Positions 20,234 through 29,006 of a stretch of DNA of 33,618 nucleotides are shown here, one piece after another. A program made the translations under genes and the position numbers. How positions within the stretch are numbered: the first letter of the stretch is position 1; the number at the start of each line of letters is the position of its first letter. The stretch comes from Flavimobilis massiliensis (GTDB lineage: Bacteria; Actinomycetota; Actinomycetes; Actinomycetales; Cellulomonadaceae), in assembly GCF_900240335.1 (NCBI RefSeq), contig NZ_LT964980.1:1-33618 (forward strand), written 5' to 3'. Under the pieces are notes generated by a model that was given only the letters and a program-made list of their open reading frames with translations, ran no database searches and was not told where the DNA came from.

Positions 20234-23098
20234 TCAAACCCCCTCACCGCCCGCGGCCAGCGCCCGAGCAGAAGATCTCCTGCGTGGCGCAGCCCCAGGT
20301 GTCCGCCGCCGCCGATCCTCCATGGGCTTGATGAGTTCCTCGTAGCGCTGCATGATCGCCTTCATGCGCAACGCCTCGGTGGGGCGCCGTAGGCCGTAGA
20401 GCCCGTCGATCTGGGCGTCCAGGCCATGATGGCGGGCACGGAGTGTCGGCGGCATGGAGATCGGGTCGTACAGGTCGGCGAGGGTAGCTCCGGAATGGAG
20501 TGCCCTCTCATCGATGATGGCTTGAGCGGCAAGTTCGAGCCCAACACGCTGCCGATCGGTGGGCAGGATGAAAGGGAACGGGAAGTACACGAGCGCGGGC
20601 GAGAGTGAGAAGTCGGACTTCAATCGCCCCGCGTAGGTCCTGATCCAAGCCATGTACAACGAGGACTGCAAGTAAGCGAAGTGCCAGAGTTTGTCGGTGT
20701 CCCAGACGATCAACTTGTTGCCCGCGATCACGTCGGGTTCGAAGAATGCTCCCGGGATCCACTCCCGGTTCTCGCTGGAGACCTCGGGCAGTGCAAGGTA
20801 GCGCTTGGTCGGCTGGCGGATCTGGGTGAACAAAGACGGTGAAGAAGCCTGCGCTTGCACGCTGAGCGTGGGGCTGCCTTCTCGAGCGGCCGCGACCCTC
20901 TGCAGGCGAGAACGCAGCACTGGCGAGGAGCGCAAGTCGGCGGGCGCAGCCCCCGGCAACCAAAGGCACCAGCGCGGTCGTCCGTTGAGCATGTCTTTGC
21001 CTTGGACGAAGGGGCGGAGGTACTTCGCGGCGATCGGGTCACTTGCGACCTCGTGGTGATCGTCTTCCTCGACAAGCAGGTGGCCACCATCTGTCGGCTG
21101 ACTCCCCTTGGATGCGAGGGGCATGCCCGAAATTAAGGGTGAGCGTAGTTTGACTGGAACCACGTCCGGCCCGTCGACGAGATAGAAGTTCAGTTGGGCC
21201 GGCTTGGTCTCGATCGGATCGGCAGTGATTCGGGGGTAGTCGAAGAGCCGCTTCGCAGAAGTCCTAGCGATCGAGGAGAAACCGACGATGACCACATGCA
21301 CGGCCGCCGCGGAGGGCGCCTCTGAGGTCCACTTGAAGGTTCGGTGGCCGAAGTCGACCTTGAACCCATGGCGTGCCAGGAGCGGCACCATCGACCGGCC
21401 CTGCTCTCCCTGGATGATCGAGTTGGTCGAGACGAACGCGGCGCGACCTGTCGATCCGGCGAGCAGCGTAAGCGCCTTGGCGTACCAGCACGCGACATAG
21501 TCCAGGCGTCCAGACCGCAAGCCGGCGGTATCCAGAGCCGCGAAGGTCAGTCGGTTGTCCTCCTGCTGCTCTTCGCTCATCAGTGACATCCCGATGAAGG
21601 GCGGGTTCCCCATGACGATCACATCGTCGGCCATCTGATCCGTCTCGAGGCCTAGGACATCGCGCCAGTCGGTCCGCAGGGCGTTGCCACGCACGATCGT
21701 GGCGGAAATCTCGATCGGCAGGCGGTCTGGTGCGACACCGAACTCGGCTGCTAGAGCGAGGTTGGCTTGATGATCAACAAGGAACATCGCCGTCTCGGCG
21801 ATCTGAGCTGGCCACTCCTCCAGCTCGATTCCGTAGAACTGATCGAGGGAGACGTTGATCTCCTGGGTCGGGTCGAGGATGTCCTGCTGGAAGCCGGGGC
21901 CCCGCAAGGTGCGCAGCTGGATCTGGATGTCCAGCTCGAGCTGCCGCAGTTCGCGGTAGGCGATGATCAAGAAGTTTCCACAGCCGCACGCCGGGTCGAG
22001 GAACCGTAGCCGTCCCAGGCTGCGCGCCAACTCTCGAAGGCGTCTGGGGTCGTGCTTGACCGAGGCATATCGCTCGCGCAGGTCGTCGAGGAACAAGGGC
22101 CCGATGACCTTCATGATGTTGCGTTCGGTGGTGTAGTGCTCGCCTAGTTGACGGCGGGCTTCCTTGTCCTTGACGGATTGGAACATCGACCCGAAGACGG
22201 CCGGGCTGATCGCCGACCAGTCGAACTGCGCACACGCGAGAAGCTGGCGGCGCATCTCACGGTTGAAGAACGGGAATCTGATGGTCTCCGCGAACAGTCC
22301 ACCGTTGACGTAGGGGAAGCGGGCCATGAGCTCATCGACGGCCGAGCCTCGTCGGTTCGCGGGTGTGTTGAGAATCTGGAACAGGACACCGATCTGCGCG
22401 CCGAGGTCAGAGCCGTCGGGGCTAGTGCGAGTCTCAAGCAGTTCGGTGAACAGGCCCTTGGACCACATGCCGGTGTCGTCGCCGAACATGAGGAAGAGCA
22501 GTCGAGCCAGCAGGACCGAGGCGTCATGGTCGGGGTAGCCGTCTTGGGCGAGCTCTTCGTAGAGGGCTCCCATGAGTTTCGCGGCTGCGATGTTCGCGGC
22601 CGACTCTTGCTCCGCGCTGAATCGTCGCTGGGTGTACCCGGCGATGAAGCCAAACCGATCGATTTCATTGGGCAAGTCCTCGAGCCGGATGGTTACCGGC
22701 TCAGCCCCGACCTCCGTGAGATCGAGCATCCGGATGTGCTGGAAGTCGGAGGTGAGCACGACCTGGGGGACGTTGTCCTGCTTGAGGTCGTCCAGGTAGT
22801 CAAGCGCCTGTGCTTCGGCGTCGTCGAGACTCCGTCCGGCCGACTTGTGCTCGGCTACCAACACGCCCGGCCAGTACAAGTCGATGCGACCGTCCTTGCC
22901 CGTGGATGTGCGCTTGACGTGCTTCTCGAACAACGCCACGCGGCGGCGGTCGACACCGAAGATCGCGAGGAACTCGTTCCAGAAGCTCTGCGCCTCACCC
23001 TGTTCGGAGGTGACCCCTGTCCAGCGCGGCACAAACTGCCGGGCGTTCGCGCGGATCTCATTCCACGATGGGGGTTTGACGGCTGGCTGCTTCGACAT
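20234..23098 (-). CDS. MmeI-like type IIL restriction-modification enzyme
   Basis: 954 residues from ATG 23098; a TACGAT -10 ends 7 nt upstream, and the alternative ATG 23107 adds three residues. One chain carries everything. The nuclease comes first, with Asp73, Glu83 and Lys85 (RIDLYWP, VAEHKSAG), the D-x9-ExK spacing of MmeI. Then come methylase motif X (GEHYTTERN, 319-327), motif I (LDPACGCGNF, 367-376) and motif IV (GNPPF, 497-501), and finally a target-recognition half. Such enzymes methylate adenine on one strand of their site and cut about 20 bp away. Length is close to MmeI's and no motif is missing. GC looks lower than in neighbours. It would defend the host or stabilise the plasmid. 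Confidence 0.92.
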   Translation of the reverse strand: MSKQPAVKPPSWNEIRANARQFVPRWTGVTSEQGEAQSFWNEFLAIFGVDRRRVALFEKHVKRTSTGKDGRIDLYWPGVLVAEHKSAGRSLDDAEAQALDYLDDLKQDNVPQVVLTSDFQHIRMLDLTEVGAEPVTIRLEDLPNEIDRFGFIAGYTQRRFSAEQESAANIAAAKLMGALYEELAQDGYPDHDASVLLARLLFLMFGDDTGMWSKGLFTELLETRTSPDGSDLGAQIGVLFQILNTPANRRGSAVDELMARFPYVNGGLFAETIRFPFFNREMRRQLLACAQFDWSAISPAVFGSMFQSVKDKEARRQLGEHYTTERNIMKVIGPLFLDDLRERYASVKHDPRRLRELARSLGRLRFLDPACGCGNFLIIAYRELRQLELDIQIQLRTLRGPGFQQDILDPTQEINVSLDQFYGIELEEWPAQIAETAMFLVDHQANLALAAEFGVAPDRLPIEISATIVRGNALRTDWRDVLGLETDQMADDVIVMGNPPFIGMSLMSEEQQEDNRLTFAALDTAGLRSGRLDYVACWYAKALTLLAGSTGRAAFVSTNSIIQGEQGRSMVPLLARHGFKVDFGHRTFKWTSEAPSAAAVHVVIVGFSSIARTSAKRLFDYPRITADPIETKPAQLNFYLVDGPDVVPVKLRSPLISGMPLASKGSQPTDGGHLLVEEDDHHEVASDPIAAKYLRPFVQGKDMLNGRPRWCLWLPGAAPADLRSSPVLRSRLQRVAAAREGSPTLSVQAQASSPSLFTQIRQPTKRYLALPEVSSENREWIPGAFFEPDVIAGNKLIVWDTDKLWHFAYLQSSLYMAWIRTYAGRLKSDFSLSPALVYFPFPFILPTDRQRVGLELAAQAIIDERALHSGATLADLYDPISMPPTLRARHHGLDAQIDGLYGLRRPTEALRMKAIMQRYEELIKPMEDRRRRTPGAAPRRRSSARALAAGGEGV

Positions 23099-23105
23099 GA
23101 GCGCC

Positions 23106-23111
23106 ATCGTA
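23106..23111 (-). promoter_or_regulatory. -10 box of the MmeI-like gene
   Basis: TACGAT on the leftward strand, 7 nt before ATG 23098, suggesting a leaderless message. Confidence 0.45.
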
Positions 23112-23205
23112 GGGGCAGCAACAGCCAGGTGAGCGCGACAAAACAGCCCGTTCCCGCTCAAGTCGACGTAAAACTCGTCCAAGCCGCCCTAGGCTGGCCC
23201 TAAGC

Positions 23206-23245
23206 ACAACATGTGGACCGCTGGTGCGCCGGCGGTACAACATGT
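23206..23245. repeat. Direct repeat ACAACATGT, 31 bp apart
   Basis: ACAACATGTGG (23206-23216) and ACAACATGTAG (23237-23247) flank the near-perfect dyad ACCGCTGG/CCGGCGGT (23217-23236). The three-turn spacing suggests cooperative protein binding upstream of the R-M gene. Confidence 0.4.
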
Positions 23246-23300
23246 AGTGGTTTACGTTGCGTCTGCTGGGGGTGGCCTGAGACACTTGTCCCGAAGCACG

Positions 23301-23337
23301 GAGAGCCCAGATCGGGCTCATGCCGATCCGGGCTCTC
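23301..23337. terminator. Hairpin between the R-M promoter and the 23463 gene
   Basis: A 15-bp stem (23301-23315 with 23323-23337), one G-T pair, 7-nt loop. Probably blocks read-through. Otherwise 23099-23462 contains no gene. Confidence 0.6.
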
Positions 23338-23462
23338 GGGCTCACGTGGGGTGAACCTAGAGAGTAGCCAAGTTCTAGCTGCCTCGGGCAGGGGCACTTG
23401 CGATCCGGGGAGGTTCCGGCAGCTTCTTGACCGGACCCCAGGGTCCAGGACGGAGGTGTCCC

Positions 23463-23675
23463 ATGGCGGGACGCTCTGTGAACCGCAGTGCTGGCTCGGG
23501 CCGGTTCGTCTCTCGTGCGGCCGCTGCTCGCTGGCCGGGCAAGACGACGACTGAGCGCGTCGGCGGTGGAACGGGCAACAAGAGGACCGTCTACCGCAGC
23601 GCGAGCAGCGGTCGGTTTGTCACCAAGGGCCGCGCCGACGGTGACCCAGGGGGAACGATCGCTCAGCGTGTCTAG
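23463..23675 (+). CDS. Small protein with two RSAxSGRFV repeats
   Basis: 70 residues from ATG 23463, with GGAGGTG 6-12 bp upstream. SVNRSAGSGRFVSR (5-18) recurs as TVYRSASSGRFVTK (42-55), separated by a Thr/Gly linker with TTTERVGGGTGN; a degenerate echo of that linker (GGTIAQRV) ends the protein. Basic and without hydrophobic segments, so probably nucleic-acid binding or a short structural protein. Similar short repeat proteins occur on actinobacterial plasmids; no function is known to me. Confidence 0.6.
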   Translation: MAGRSVNRSAGSGRFVSRAAAARWPGKTTTERVGGGTGNKRTVYRSASSGRFVTKGRADGDPGGTIAQRV

Positions 23676-23681
23676 CGTCGC

Positions 23682-23729
23682 CATGCTGGGCTGGGATGGG
23701 CATGCGTTACCCCGTCCCAGCCCAGCATG
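23682..23729. terminator. Bidirectional terminator hairpin
   Basis: CATGCTGGGCTGGGA (23682-23696) pairs perfectly with 23715-23729. It lies 7 bp after the 23463 gene and 43 bp past the end of the leftward transfer operon, so it can end both. Confidence 0.8.
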
Positions 23730-23771
23730 TGTGTGCCCAGGAGGCTGAACCCAGCCGGGTTGAGAAGCCGA

Positions 23772-24185
23772 TTAACGGACGTCGGGAAACATACCGGCGG
23801 GCGGAGCGACATACGGCAGCGGGTCGCCCTTCCGGCAGGTGTTCTCCTCGCCCTCCGTGGCGGTCGCGAACGGTCCGTCAGGGTCCATCAGCGCGGCCAT
23901 GTGAGGGTCGGCGTGGTCCCGCCACCACACGCTCATCCCGGTAGCAGGGTCGAGCCGGAGGTGCTCCCAGGCACGCCAGAGCGCCTCGAGGCGGATGATC
24001 CCCTCGTCGTGCTCCCACCAGCGGCCAGCCCAGCACCGGTGTCGCCCGTCGATCCTGCGTCGGTAGACGTTGCGCAGGTACTCGCGGACGAACTCGTCGA
24101 CGGACCCAAAGTAGAGCGAGGGAGTGGAGGCCTCGGTCTGCTCGGCTTCGACGTCGTCCGTGCCCCAGTCGTCGATGTCACTCAC
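23772..24185 (-). CDS. DUF4913-family protein
   Basis: 137 residues from GTG 24185, whose GTGA overlaps the coupling protein's stop. YFGSVDEFVREYLRNVY, then RCWAGRWWEHDEGIIRLEALWRAWE and MSVWWRDHADPHM fit DUF4913, a Trp-rich family found beside actinobacterial conjugation genes. It is the last gene of the leftward transfer operon, and its place next to VirD4 suggests a role with the coupling protein or substrate docking. Function not established. Confidence 0.8.
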   Translation of the reverse strand: MSDIDDWGTDDVEAEQTEASTPSLYFGSVDEFVREYLRNVYRRRIDGRHRCWAGRWWEHDEGIIRLEALWRAWEHLRLDPATGMSVWWRDHADPHMAALMDPDGPFATATEGEENTCRKGDPLPYVAPPAGMFPDVR

Positions 24186-25972
24186 GAGGCATCCACCGGC
24201 TCGTCTGCGGTGTCCACATCAGCGACTTCTTGGGCCTGGTGGATCGTGCGCGGTGCCTGCGGGTCGTGCGCAGCGATCGAGGCCGTCACAGCAGCGGCAT
24301 GACTGCCGGCCATCCAGGGAACGGTGCGGATGAGGGTAGGCCGCGAGCCCGAGGCCATGACGAGGGCCCGGCCCTTGGGCATCGCCGCGAGGTCGGCGAC
24401 GTCGAGGATGCGCTCTCGGTGTAGTTGCTGAGACACCGTGCGGTGCCCTCGCCCATGCGACGTCGACGAGGACAGACGGTCGTAGTCGCCCACCATCCGC
24501 GAGAGGTCCTCGAGGAAGGTGCCTTCGCTGACGCCACCGCCGTAGACCTTGACGTTGGCGGCCGACCAGAGCTTCTTCATGCCCGACTCGCCCCAGACCT
24601 CGACGCCCTGAGACCAGGACTGCAGGATCGTCATCAGCACGATGCCGCGCGATCCATAGTGGCTGTAGAGGTTCGGCAGCTCACGCCACCGGCAGACGTT
24701 GGCCGCTTCGTCGAGCACGCCGAGCAGCGGTGTGGCCAGACGGCCGCCTGCGGAGCGCGCTGCGAGCTCTTCTGCGGCCTCGACCACGGCCACGGTGAGG
24801 GCCGTGACCAGGGGGCCGGCGGTGCCGCGGCCCTCCTTCGAGAGGGAGAAGAGAGTGCCGCCGTCGGCGCGCACGAAGTCCTCCGGACGGAACTGCGGGC
24901 GCATGTCGCCGGGGGTGGGCGTGACCCACGCGGCCACCTGCCGGTTCGTGAGGCACGACGCCATCTGCATCGCCGTGCCGTAGATGCCACCGCGCTGCTT
25001 CTCTGGGGCTGCGACGACGCCGGCCACCTGGTCGGCGGTGAGCGAGAATCCGTGCTCGCGGAGTACATCGACAGCAGTCTCGTCCGTCGGCCGCGTCAGC
25101 CACGTGTAGACGTCCGTGATCGGCCGCTGGTCGAGCGCCGCAGCGAGGAGGAGGCCGGCAAGCAGATCCTGGCCGGCGGGATCGAAGTAGGCGTCGGTCT
25201 TGGCGCCCGGATCGCGGGATCCCGAGGCGAAGTGTTCGGCCATCTTTGCGGCCCGCACCTCGTCGGTCACGTAGCTCAGTGGGTTCCACCACCAGGTGGG
25301 CTCCTCGAGTGCGATCGCCTGTGGGTCGAAAACCCACACGGGGCCTCGAGCTGCGCGCGGGTCGCGCGTCGCGTCGACGACGTCGCGCTTGTTCGACGTC
25401 ACCAGCACCGCACCGGGAGCCTCAAGGATCGCTGGCACGGCACGCGACGTCGTCTTGCCCGTCCTAGGTCCCCAGACGTCGATGTGCATGTCCTCCCACG
25501 ATCCGAAGAGCCACTGGCCCGTCCCCACCGCGCGACCGATGGGCACACCCGGCGACGCCGTGACGCCCAGGCGTGCTGCCTTCGCCTGGGCGCTCTTGCG
25601 CGAGAGGTCCGCGACGTCGCGACCGCGCCCCATGTACGACGCTGCCCGGTCGACACGGGAACGACCGCCGTTGAGCCGGCGGAATGCCAACGCCACGATC
25701 CCCGCGAGGATGACCAGCGTGCCGGCGCAGCCTCCCAGGACCCACCCCCCAGCCGCGCCAGGCCATGCAAGGTCGCCACCGAGCACACCGAACATCACCG
25801 TGAACGGATCGGCCGGCACCTCGAGGCGGGTGCCGGCGATCCTGTGGCCTAGGTGCATCGCGGCGTACACCGAGCCGACGACGAGCACGACCAGGAAGAT
25901 CCCGGCCCACAGCAGTGCCACCTCGCCGGAGAGACCGCCAGGGTCGCGACGGCGGTTGTTGGGGATGCTCAT
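24182..25972 (-). CDS. VirD4/TraG-type coupling protein
   Basis: 596 residues from ATG 25972, overlapping the stop of the upstream ATPase (ATGA). Two N-terminal membrane helices (about 18-38 and 75-96) precede a RecA-like motor with Walker A GPRTGKTT (168-175) and Walker B LLGVLDEAANV (near 413). WGPRTGKTTSRAVPAI is characteristic of TraG/VirD4. It should carry the relaxase-DNA complex to the secretion channel at the inner membrane using ATP. The family is usually 550-700 residues, so it appears complete. Confidence 0.92.
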   Translation of the reverse strand: MSIPNNRRRDPGGLSGEVALLWAGIFLVVLVVGSVYAAMHLGHRIAGTRLEVPADPFTVMFGVLGGDLAWPGAAGGWVLGGCAGTLVILAGIVALAFRRLNGGRSRVDRAASYMGRGRDVADLSRKSAQAKAARLGVTASPGVPIGRAVGTGQWLFGSWEDMHIDVWGPRTGKTTSRAVPAILEAPGAVLVTSNKRDVVDATRDPRAARGPVWVFDPQAIALEEPTWWWNPLSYVTDEVRAAKMAEHFASGSRDPGAKTDAYFDPAGQDLLAGLLLAAALDQRPITDVYTWLTRPTDETAVDVLREHGFSLTADQVAGVVAAPEKQRGGIYGTAMQMASCLTNRQVAAWVTPTPGDMRPQFRPEDFVRADGGTLFSLSKEGRGTAGPLVTALTVAVVEAAEELAARSAGGRLATPLLGVLDEAANVCRWRELPNLYSHYGSRGIVLMTILQSWSQGVEVWGESGMKKLWSAANVKVYGGGVSEGTFLEDLSRMVGDYDRLSSSTSHGRGHRTVSQQLHRERILDVADLAAMPKGRALVMASGSRPTLIRTVPWMAGSHAAAVTASIAAHDPQAPRTIHQAQEVADVDTADEPVDAS

Positions 25973-27498
25973 GAGTCCACTCCCACCTGGGTCGATCCCG
26001 CGCGGCGTCCGACGCGCGACTGCTGGTGCCAGAGCTTGTTGGTGTCGTTGATCGACCGCTCGACGTCGGTCAGTTGCACGTCGACCGGGATGCCCGGGCG
26101 CCCCCCGACCTTGACGAGGAACTTGCCGCGCCCCGGAGGCTCAGCCTCACGACCGGTCATCGGGTCCCAGGCGGGCGGGTCCTGCCATCCGATGAGGAGG
26201 TTCTGCTCTGCCTGTGAGAACGGCACTGCGGCGGTGAGCTGCGGCATCTCGGCAGATGGCAGACCGCCGCAGATCACCATGCCGGAACGCTCGACGAACC
26301 CCCGCGCCTTCATACGGTCCTCCTCGCTGGCCAGTGCCAGCAGGTCGCTCATCGTGTGGGAGATCATCGCCATGCCCACGCCGCGCTGGCGGTTGAGGCG
26401 GGTGAGTGCGTCGACACGGTCGACCATGCCGCGCCCTGCGCGCAGTGCTCGCCAGAGCTCGTCGAGGATGACGAAGTAGTGCCGACGAGGTTCGAGGCCG
26501 GCGTCGGCCAGCACGTTGGCGACGTTGACCGTGCCGAACCCAGCCGACCAGCATGCGAGCAGTGTGGCCGCCTGCAAGTCCATCTCGGAGTCGTCGATCG
26601 CGGAGACGTCGTAGACGACCGGTGCATCCCGGCGCATCGGGTTCGTCGTCTGTCGCGCGAATGTCTCGCCCAGGCGTCCACCGCCCACTAGACCGATGAG
26701 GGATGCCTCGAGATTCTCGGTGATCGCCTGGTATCGCTCATCGACCCCGCGGTCCAGCGCCACCGCGCGCACCTCCGGTGGGCCCTCCTGGATCACGCGC
26801 AGGAGGTCGCCGAGGACCGGCACGCCCTCATGGTGCTCGTCGAGCCACTTCAAGGCCCGATCGAGGATCGTCTCTTCACGGTCGGTCGGAGGGGTCGCGC
26901 GCAGGATCGTTAGCAGTGCGGAGACCATCGTGTGTCTGCGCCCGTGAGCATCTGCAAGTACCTGCGCCGCCTCCTTCTCGAAGCCAGCATCACGCAGGCG
27001 CACAGCGGCCTCCGTCGCCTCGCCCGGGTCGAGAATGTTGAGGAAGCCGCGGCCGCGTCCCAGGGTGATGACCTGACCTCCAAGCGCTTCGATGAGGTCG
27101 ACGTAGTCAGGCTTGAGGTCGCCTAGGACCAGTGGCATCACCCCGTAGCCAGCGAGCCCCGCGGCCATCCGACGTACGAGGGTCGACTTCCCCAGACCTG
27201 GCTTGCCGAGGACGAACGCGGACGGGTTGCTGATGAGCTTGGCTCGCTGGAACCAGCTGATGGGGTCGCAGCACAGCGTTGCGCCGGTGTGGATGTGCCG
27301 GCCGAGCGGTACACCAATCATCGGTGTGCCGGTGCCGATCGCAAACGGCCACAGGCCGCACACCTGCACCGTCGTGCCGCGCCACTCGTCCGCCTGCTGC
27401 ACATAGAACGACTCGCCCCGCCCAGGCCCGAGCCACCCGCGCATCGGCGGCCGCTTCGGCACAGTCGAACGCGGCTTGGACATGCCGCGGCGCTTCAC
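25969..27498 (-). CDS. VirB4-like conjugation ATPase
   Basis: 509 residues from GTG 27498 (overlaps the previous stop); ATG 27483 is a five-codon-shorter alternative. Walker A GKPGLGKST at 98-106, Walker B VILDELWRAL near 345, and a conserved QRGVGMAMISHTMSDLLAL sensor region. Typical VirB4 proteins are about 800 residues with an extra N-terminal half; here that half seems to reside in the separate SCO6880-like protein encoded just upstream. It should power assembly and substrate transport at the inner face of the membrane. Confidence 0.88.
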   Translation of the reverse strand: MKRRGMSKPRSTVPKRPPMRGWLGPGRGESFYVQQADEWRGTTVQVCGLWPFAIGTGTPMIGVPLGRHIHTGATLCCDPISWFQRAKLISNPSAFVLGKPGLGKSTLVRRMAAGLAGYGVMPLVLGDLKPDYVDLIEALGGQVITLGRGRGFLNILDPGEATEAAVRLRDAGFEKEAAQVLADAHGRRHTMVSALLTILRATPPTDREETILDRALKWLDEHHEGVPVLGDLLRVIQEGPPEVRAVALDRGVDERYQAITENLEASLIGLVGGGRLGETFARQTTNPMRRDAPVVYDVSAIDDSEMDLQAATLLACWSAGFGTVNVANVLADAGLEPRRHYFVILDELWRALRAGRGMVDRVDALTRLNRQRGVGMAMISHTMSDLLALASEEDRMKARGFVERSGMVICGGLPSAEMPQLTAAVPFSQAEQNLLIGWQDPPAWDPMTGREAEPPGRGKFLVKVGGRPGIPVDVQLTDVERSINDTNKLWHQQSRVGRRAGSTQVGVDS

Positions 27499-29006
27499 AG
27501 CTTCTCCCGCAGTTCGGTCGGCACCTTGATGTGCTTCGGTAGCACGAGGCCCAGCGGCAGCGCCGCTGCAAAAGCCGAGTCCTGCGACCCGTAGACCGGG
27601 CGAACACGCAGGCGTGCCGTGGCTGCGAGGTTGTCGATTGCGGCGCGGGCGTCGGAAGCCTTGTCGAGGCTCGCGACGGTGGCGGTGATGAGCACTCCGA
27701 ACTGCACGAGGCCCGCACCGGAAGCTTCTTCGCTCGCGGTTGCCGCCGCCGACCGCGCAGCGAGCGAATCGCGAGCCGCGGGCTTGCTCGTCGCGGTCAG
27801 GCGGAACTCCGCTGCACGCAGATCAGCCTCGACGATCGCAGCCGCCTTCGCAGCGTCGAGCGGACGATAGAGCAGCGTGACGCGCTTGCGCGCAATATCC
27901 CGGTGTGGCGCGAGCAGACGGGCAAGCACGCCGGACTGCACGGCACCTCTCGGGGCGGAAGTCATTGCCCATGTGCAGGAGTATGCCGAGTCGTGTCGGT
28001 ACCCATCCCACGATGCCTGCGTGGCAGATGGCCCGACGTCGGGCCAAATGAACTCAAGCGACTCGCCGGCGGCGTGCGCCTCGTCGATGAGGCCAGCCGC
28101 GGCCGGGTCGTAGGCGATGCGGATCGTCTCGCACAGTTCCTGTGCTGAAAGCGGGTGCGCAGCACCTGCACCAGTAGCCTGCAAAGTCCCAGTCAGCCCC
28201 GGAAGGCGAGCCGCGAGCTCACGAGCCATCTCCTCTGCGGGCCTCTTGCGGCCACCAGAGCGCTGCGCAGCGGTGAACGTGATGGCCACGTAGGCCTTCA
28301 CGGTCGACGAGCCTGCCGGGTAATGCGCGACCGCTTCCCGGAGCATTGCCTGGGCGAACGCTGGCGCGTCTTGATCAAGGTTCGATGCGACCTCGCGGCG
28401 CAGCCGCGTCCCAGAGTCGGGAGCGGTCTCGATCGTCACCGAGGCTGCCTCGACACCGGGTTCATCACCGAGGTTCGCGAGCCAATGGCCCCAGTCTGCT
28501 ACCCACACGTCGATCTGCTCTTGGTCGACGAGCGCGGCTCCATCCGGCTCGGTCCCGATCACCACGGCGAACGAGCCCGTCGCGGGGGTGTGGACCAGGG
28601 CGAACGGACGACCGTAGGAGTCCAGGTGCTCAGACAGACGCGTCGGCGCTGCGATCCCCGGCAACTGGTAGGTGCCCCACAGAGCATGGCCCAACGGCCC
28701 CGACCTGTAGATGTTGGACCGGCGCGAGCGCGCAGCCCAGAACCCGGCTCGGGCACCACCCCTGCTCAGTGCGTTTTTGCCGTGGGCGTCCTTCGCGACG
28801 ATGGCGAGCATCCCAACACCGAGCACGGTGGCCATCACCACAGCCTCGAGAAGTCCAGCGATCATCACCGTGACCACTACGACGATCAGTCCGCCAAGGA
28901 GAGCGACCGTGCCGACAGAGCCAAGTCCCATCAAGCCCGGTGACGTAGGCCGACGCCAGTTGCCGTAGGTTCGTGCACTTCTGTTGGTATCAACGGCCAC
29001 TGCCAT
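27495..29006 (-). CDS. SCO6880-like type IV secretion protein
   Basis: 503 residues from ATG 29006, with GGAGG 9-13 bp upstream. Two adjacent N-terminal membrane helices at about 28-65 (VALLGGLIVVVVTVMIAGLL) follow a short RTYGNWRRP segment, a PrgI-like arrangement. A long cytoplasmic part carries NIYRSGPLGHALWGTYQLPG and IETAPDSGTRL, as in the Streptomyces SCO6880 family. No P-loop. It overlaps the VirB6-like gene by 17 bp and the ATPase gene by 4, and probably supplies the VirB4 N-terminal function. Confidence 0.85.
   Translation of the reverse strand: MAVAVDTNRSARTYGNWRRPTSPGLMGLGSVGTVALLGGLIVVVVTVMIAGLLEAVVMATVLGVGMLAIVAKDAHGKNALSRGGARAGFWAARSRRSNIYRSGPLGHALWGTYQLPGIAAPTRLSEHLDSYGRPFALVHTPATGSFAVVIGTEPDGAALVDQEQIDVWVADWGHWLANLGDEPGVEAASVTIETAPDSGTRLRREVASNLDQDAPAFAQAMLREAVAHYPAGSSTVKAYVAITFTAAQRSGGRKRPAEEMARELAARLPGLTGTLQATGAGAAHPLSAQELCETIRIAYDPAAAGLIDEAHAAGESLEFIWPDVGPSATQASWDGYRHDSAYSCTWAMTSAPRGAVQSGVLARLLAPHRDIARKRVTLLYRPLDAAKAAAIVEADLRAAEFRLTATSKPAARDSLAARSAAATASEEASGAGLVQFGVLITATVASLDKASDARAAIDNLAATARLRVRPVYGSQDSAFAAALPLGLVLPKHIKVPTELREKL

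Noticed and set aside
22148..23203. 351-codon rightward frame opposite the R-M gene
   Set aside because: Antisense shadow of a protein with all expected motifs.
24425..25852. 475-codon rightward frame opposite the coupling protein
   Set aside because: Shadow of the VirD4-like gene; no recognisable domain and no start context.
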